64,000 nucleotides of DNA, taken from NCBI GenBank assembly GCA_963772595.1, contig CAVYXZ010000007.1, forward strand, positions 620,001 through 684,000, in the 5' to 3' direction. Each line of letters begins with the position of its first letter. Position 1 is the first letter of the stretch. The translations under genes were made by a program, and so were the position numbers. Below, in pieces: positions 60,939-64,000 of this stretch. The notes below the pieces were generated by a model. That model had not been told where the DNA came from and ran no database searches. It saw only the letters and a program-made list of their open reading frames with translations. This DNA is from CAVYXZ01 sp963772595 (GTDB lineage: Bacteria; Chloroflexota; Anaerolineae; Aggregatilineales; Phototrophicaceae).

Positions 60939-61307
60939 ATGGCTAAGTACACTGATCTCCAGGACCTCCTGGCTGCCATCACCGACAGCATCCTTTCCGG
61001 CAACCGTGATCTGGAGCGCATCGTTGATCCCCACGAACTGGAGTCGCCCGAAGTCCGCGACCTCGTTCAAGTCATCGACAGCCTCTACCAGAGTTTGACT
61101 CCAGTCACGCCCTCACCGCGCTTCGTCCGCCGTCTGCGAGAAGACCTGGACGGCACCGATACCAGCAACGTGCTGGTCAAGGTGCGCCGCCTGCCACCGC
61201 GGGTGCAGATCGCCGCCGGGCTGGCACTGGTCGCCGGGGTCTTCATCCTGTCGCGCCGGCGCGGCGCAGGCGAACCTGAAGCCCAGGAAACCCTGGTTGT
61301 TCAGTAG
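60939..61307 (+). CDS. Membrane-anchored protein, probable partner of the ECF sigma factor
   Basis: 122 residues: a helical N-terminal part (LQDLLAAITDSILSG, VRDLVQVIDSLYQSL), a short RFVRRLREDLDG region and one membrane helix (VQIAAGLALVAGVFIL) followed by RRR. The layout, cytoplasmic helices then one helix, fits a short anti-sigma factor or an accessory protein, but it lacks the zinc HXXXCXXC motif. Same operon as the sigma gene. Confidence 0.6.
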   Translation: MAKYTDLQDLLAAITDSILSGNRDLERIVDPHELESPEVRDLVQVIDSLYQSLTPVTPSPRFVRRLREDLDGTDTSNVLVKVRRLPPRVQIAAGLALVAGVFILSRRRGAGEPEAQETLVVQ

Positions 61308-61324
61308 GCTGCAAGCAGGCCGGT

Positions 61325-61744
61325 TCAGGTTGCGTGCGGGCTGATTTCGAAGACTCCGCGTGATCGAAAGAAGCACACGTCGAACTCCATAAAGAAGTTG
61401 ACCTGTCCCAATATGAGCGGCACAGTCTCCGCACGAGTCCAGGCAAAGGCCAGTCGAACCGGTACGTAATTAGCGACGATACCGTCCAACAGAATACCGC
61501 GCGCCTCGTAATGGGCCAGATTGCCCGATAACCGGACATCGATTAAGTGATCATCCCATACTGCGCCCAAATCCAGACCCAGTCCATAAGGTAAGACATT
61601 GACGTCTGCGCCCGTGTCAAGAAGTCCATATAGTTCGTACTGATTCGTTCCATATTGCAGAGTTATCGGCAGCAGGGGCCGCAAGCTTTCTTCCCGGCGA
61701 ACATTACGAACTGAAACATAGGGATACTGCTCACGTTCAGCCAT
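61325..61744 (-). CDS. Retropepsin-like aspartyl protease, single lobe
   Basis: 139 residues with YGLLDTGADVNVLP (Asp43) and, later, VPLILGQVNFF, the pair of elements of one retropepsin lobe; an active enzyme would be a homodimer. No signal peptide. It overlaps the small upstream gene by eight bases. Confidence 0.75.
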   Translation of the reverse strand: MAEREQYPYVSVRNVRREESLRPLLPITLQYGTNQYELYGLLDTGADVNVLPYGLGLDLGAVWDDHLIDVRLSGNLAHYEARGILLDGIVANYVPVRLAFAWTRAETVPLILGQVNFFMEFDVCFFRSRGVFEISPHAT

Positions 61745-61949
61745 CGTGATCCCTATCTTCGTCGAGCATCTTTAATAACGTCGCAGCGGCTTCGGGCGCA
61801 TCGTAGGGCGACCAGACTTCATAGGTCGCATCGTTGACAAGATGAACATTCTCATCCGCCGCCAGATCGCCAACCAGCATCTGTATAACGCGAAGCTTAT
61901 CGGCCCGATTCAATTTCTGGAGTGCTTCAAGCAGTTGATTAGAAATCAT
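61737..61949 (-). CDS. Small helical protein upstream of the retropepsin gene
   Basis: 70 residues, helical at the N terminus (LLEALQKLNRADKLRVIQMLVGDLAADE) and acidic after it. The DKLxxIQML pattern resembles the N terminus of many small antitoxin-like or addiction-module components, without a proven assignment. The gene pair is compact and co-translated. Confidence 0.55.
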   Translation of the reverse strand: MISNQLLEALQKLNRADKLRVIQMLVGDLAADENVHLVNDATYEVWSPYDAPEAAATLLKMLDEDRDHDG

Positions 61950-62105
61950 CTCAGATGCTCCAATGACATCGACACCTCGAATTTATTATATCCTGTCTTG
62001 CGGCCCTCAATTACCTGCCCTTACAATACAGCACGGCTTCGCTTCCTCGGTTAAGTGCTATATTTTAGACAGTCAACAAACCAAGAAAAACGGCCATCCC
62101 CAGGC

Positions 62106-62135
62106 TTGACAATAGGAGTCGAAATTGTGTATACT
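62106..62135 (+). promoter_or_regulatory. Main rpoB promoter
   Basis: TTGACA (62106-62111), an 18-base spacer and TATACT (62130-62135). Near consensus; the leader is about 150 bases. Confidence 0.75.
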
Positions 62136-62178
62136 TTGGGTTCGCAAAACCTCTACCGGTCGTCTCAATTTTATGACG

Positions 62179-62206
62179 TTGAGTCTTTGTGTTTCAATTG
62201 TATACA
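62179..62206 (+). promoter_or_regulatory. Possible second rpoB promoter
   Basis: TTGAGT (62179-62184), 16 bases, TATACA (62201-62206), inside the leader of the first. Confidence 0.4.
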
Positions 62207-62216
62207 TCCCACCTAT

Positions 62217-62245
62217 CACCGACAGTGATCTGATCGCTGTGGGTG
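62217..62245 (+). promoter_or_regulatory. Leader hairpin before rpoB
   Basis: CACC-g-ACAG, an 11-base loop, CTGT-g-GGTG. No T run follows, so it is not a terminator; it could regulate rpoB expression or stabilise the leader. Confidence 0.35.
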
Positions 62246-62294
62246 TGTCTCGTTTACCCGCCACCGTCAGCTAAGTCATTGAGGAGCGGAACAA

Positions 62295-64000
62295 GTGCAA
62301 TTAAGAGACCGTATCAAGAACTATGCGCGGACTCCCAACTCGTTGGGGTTGCCATCACTCATCGAAATCCAGCTCCAGTCCTTCAACTGGTTCCGCGAAC
62401 ATGGCCTGGCCGAATTGTTCGACGAAATCAGCCCGATTGAGAGCTTCAACGGGCAGCTCAAACTCTACCTGCCGGGCAACCGCCCCGAAGCCAAAGAATT
62501 CGGCCTCAGCTACTGGTTCGAAGAACCCAAGTACAGCGAAGAAATCTGCCTCGAACGCGACATGTCCTTCGCCGCGCCGCTCTATGTGCGTGTGGCCCTG
62601 GTCAACCTTGAAGCGGGCGAAGAGGTGATGATCTCCGACATTTTCATGGGCGACTTCCCGCTCATGACGGAAAAAGGCACCTTTATTATTAACGGCACCG
62701 AGCGCGTCGTTGTCAGCCAGTTGATCCGCTCGCCGGGCGTCTACTTCGACGCCGAAGAGGACCGCACCACCGGGCGGCGTATGTCCAGCGCCAAACTGAT
62801 CCCCGACCGGGGGGCCTGGATGGAATTCGAGACACGCAAGAGCGATTATCTGACGCTCAAGTTCAACCGCAAGCGTACTGTGCCTGTGACCATTCTGCTG
62901 CGCGCATTGGCCGCAGTGAGCGACGGCCTGGATCCATCGACCTCGCCGATTCAGACCGGCAGCGACGAAGAACTGCTGGCGATCTATGCCGATGTGGATA
63001 ACGATACGGACCGCCAGTACATCGCCGCAACGATCAAGAACGAACCGGCCTGGGATCTGAAGAAGAACCAGACGGTCGCCGAGGCGGCCCTGCTGGAATT
63101 CTACCGCCGGATGCGTCCGGGCGATCCGCCAACACTGGATAATGCCCGCGAATACCTGGAAGGCCAGTTGTTCGACCAGCGCCGTTATGACCTGGAGCGC
63201 GTGGGCCGTTACAAGCTCAACCAGCGTCTGCAAATTGATAACATCATCTCGCGCGAGACCCGCACCATCACCAAACTGGACGTGGTCAAGCTGGTCGAGC
63301 GCATGATCGCTATCAACAACAATCAGGCCAACCCGAACGACATCGACCACCTGGGCAACCGCCGCGTCAAGACCGTCGGCGAACTGATCCAGAACAAACT
63401 GCGCATCGGCCTGCGCCGCACCGAGCGCGTCGTCAAGGAGCGTATGTCGATCCGCGAATCGGACAACATTTCGCCCGTGACGCTCATCAACATCCGCCCG
63501 GTCGTCGCCGCCATCCGCGAGTTCTTCGGCTCCTCGCAGCTTTCGCAGTTCATGGAGCAGACCAACCCGCTGGCGGAACTGACGCACAAGCGCACCCTTT
63601 CGGCCCTCGGCCCTGGCGGTCTGCGCCGTGAGCGCGCCGGTTTCGATGTGCGTGACGTGCATCACAGCCACTATGGCCGCATCTGCCCGATTGAGACGCC
63701 TGAAGGCCCGAACATCGGCCTGATTGGTCGTCTTGCCAGCTATGGCCGGGTGAACGAATACGGCTTTATCGAGACACCCTACCGCGAGGTCATCAAGTTC
63801 ATGTCGCCGGATGACGAACAGATCATCGGGCGCACGGTGCGCGATGACATCGAAGACGACAACGGTAAGCTGCTGGCCGAAGGTGAAGCCATCATCGACC
63901 GTGCCCTGGCGAAGAAGCTCGCCAAAGCCAAGATCGAGCGCGTGCCGATCATGCCCTTCGTCACCGACAAGATGGTCTACATGTCAGCGGACCAGGAGGA
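62295..64000 (+). CDS. rpoB: RNA polymerase beta subunit, 5' part
   Basis: The GTG at 62295 follows GAGGAGCGG at good spacing. The frame runs uninterrupted for 568 codons to the window edge and the gene continues beyond. Typical blocks: RTPNSLGLPSLIEIQLQSFNWF at the N terminus, RVVVSQLIRSPGVYF, and the rifampicin region SQLSQFMEQTNPLAELTHKRTLSALGPGGL followed by RVCPIETPEGPN-like RICPIETPEGPNIGLI. Against E. coli the region carries Glu at 516 and Thr at 518 where E. coli has Asp and Asn, natural variation whose effect on rifampicin binding is not known. It is transcribed alone, not behind rplJL. Confidence 0.95.
   Translation, partial: MQLRDRIKNYARTPNSLGLPSLIEIQLQSFNWFREHGLAELFDEISPIESFNGQLKLYLPGNRPEAKEFGLSYWFEEPKYSEEICLERDMSFAAPLYVRVALVNLEAGEEVMISDIFMGDFPLMTEKGTFIINGTERVVVSQLIRSPGVYFDAEEDRTTGRRMSSAKLIPDRGAWMEFETRKSDYLTLKFNRKRTVPVTILLRALAAVSDGLDPSTSPIQTGSDEELLAIYADVDNDTDRQYIAATIKNEPAWDLKKNQTVAEAALLEFYRRMRPGDPPTLDNAREYLEGQLFDQRRYDLERVGRYKLNQRLQIDNIISRETRTITKLDVVKLVERMIAINNNQANPNDIDHLGNRRVKTVGELIQNKLRIGLRRTERVVKERMSIRESDNISPVTLINIRPVVAAIREFFGSSQLSQFMEQTNPLAELTHKRTLSALGPGGLRRERAGFDVRDVHHSHYGRICPIETPEGPNIGLIGRLASYGRVNEYGFIETPYREVIKFMSPDDEQIIGRTVRDDIEDDNGKLLAEGEAIIDRALAKKLAKAKIERVPIMPFVTDKMVYMSADQE

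Larger units (their letters stand above)
61950..62294 (+). other. Intergenic region upstream of rpoB
   Basis: 345 bases without a gene. It holds the rpoB promoter(s) and leader described separately; nothing else is recognised. It is less GC-rich than the coding DNA around it. Confidence 0.7.

Noticed and set aside
62355..63671. Long open frame antisense to rpoB
   Set aside because: The same effect; rpoB motifs are unambiguous.

Overview
The window reads as GC-rich chromosomal DNA of a Chloroflexota-like bacterium, most likely near Anaerolineae. This is an inference from gene content: a complete 14-subunit complex I locus, an acyl-CoA dehydrogenase with its electron-transfer flavoprotein, a one-chain glycyl-tRNA synthetase, Uma2 and PGN_0703-type nuclease-fold proteins, a YugP-type metallopeptidase, FHA, DUF4332 and retropepsin-like proteins. 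No 16S rRNA, tRNA gene, CRISPR array, insertion sequence or prophage was seen.

Layout. 1-8.4 kb: small accessory genes (cupin, acetyltransferase, GT87-like membrane protein), an acyl-CoA dehydrogenase, a Uma2/SGNH/SGNH operon, a pentapeptide protein and etfBA. 8.4-13.5 kb: a response regulator, tmRNA (ssrA) with promoter and terminator, a lipoprotein, a small protein with a dead paralogue elsewhere in the window, two overlapping trypsin-like protease genes and a tandem acetyltransferase. 13.6-19.4 kb (minus): an EfeO-like plus FTR1 iron-uptake pair, a metallopeptidase, a Pth-TPR fusion and the decayed paralogue. 19.4-33.1 kb: methyltransferase, ABC exporter, dehydrogenase, sulfotransferase-like protein, mfd, a two-lobed aspartyl protease, a short-chain dehydrogenase, macro domain, MarR, FHA and two membrane proteins. 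33.1-50.1 kb (minus): nuoA-B-C-D-E-F-(TPR)-G-H-I-J-K-L-M-N, from a near-consensus promoter with an inverted repeat in its leader to a strong terminator. 50.2-64 kb: dienelactone hydrolase, a lower-GC nuclease-like gene, dnaG-rpoD, dedA, glyQS, DUF4332, an ECF sigma factor with a membrane partner, a small protein/retropepsin pair, and rpoB running off the end.

How it fits together. The acyl-CoA dehydrogenase feeds electrons to ETF. Complex I oxidises NADH into the same quinone pool. dnaG, rpoD, rpoB, ssrA, pth, glyQS and mfd are core information-processing genes.

Two points stand out. First, complex I looks remodelled: NuoJ carries a DUF4397-like domain between its last two membrane helices, NuoH has about five extra N-terminal membrane segments, NuoL has acidic and His-rich insertions, and a TPR gene sits between nuoF and nuoG. 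Second, at least 33 apparent frameshifts break otherwise conserved genes, 22 or more of them inside the 17-kb nuo locus. These are most simply uncorrected single-base indels of a long-read assembly, so I annotate such genes across their full span and give the approximate breakpoints.
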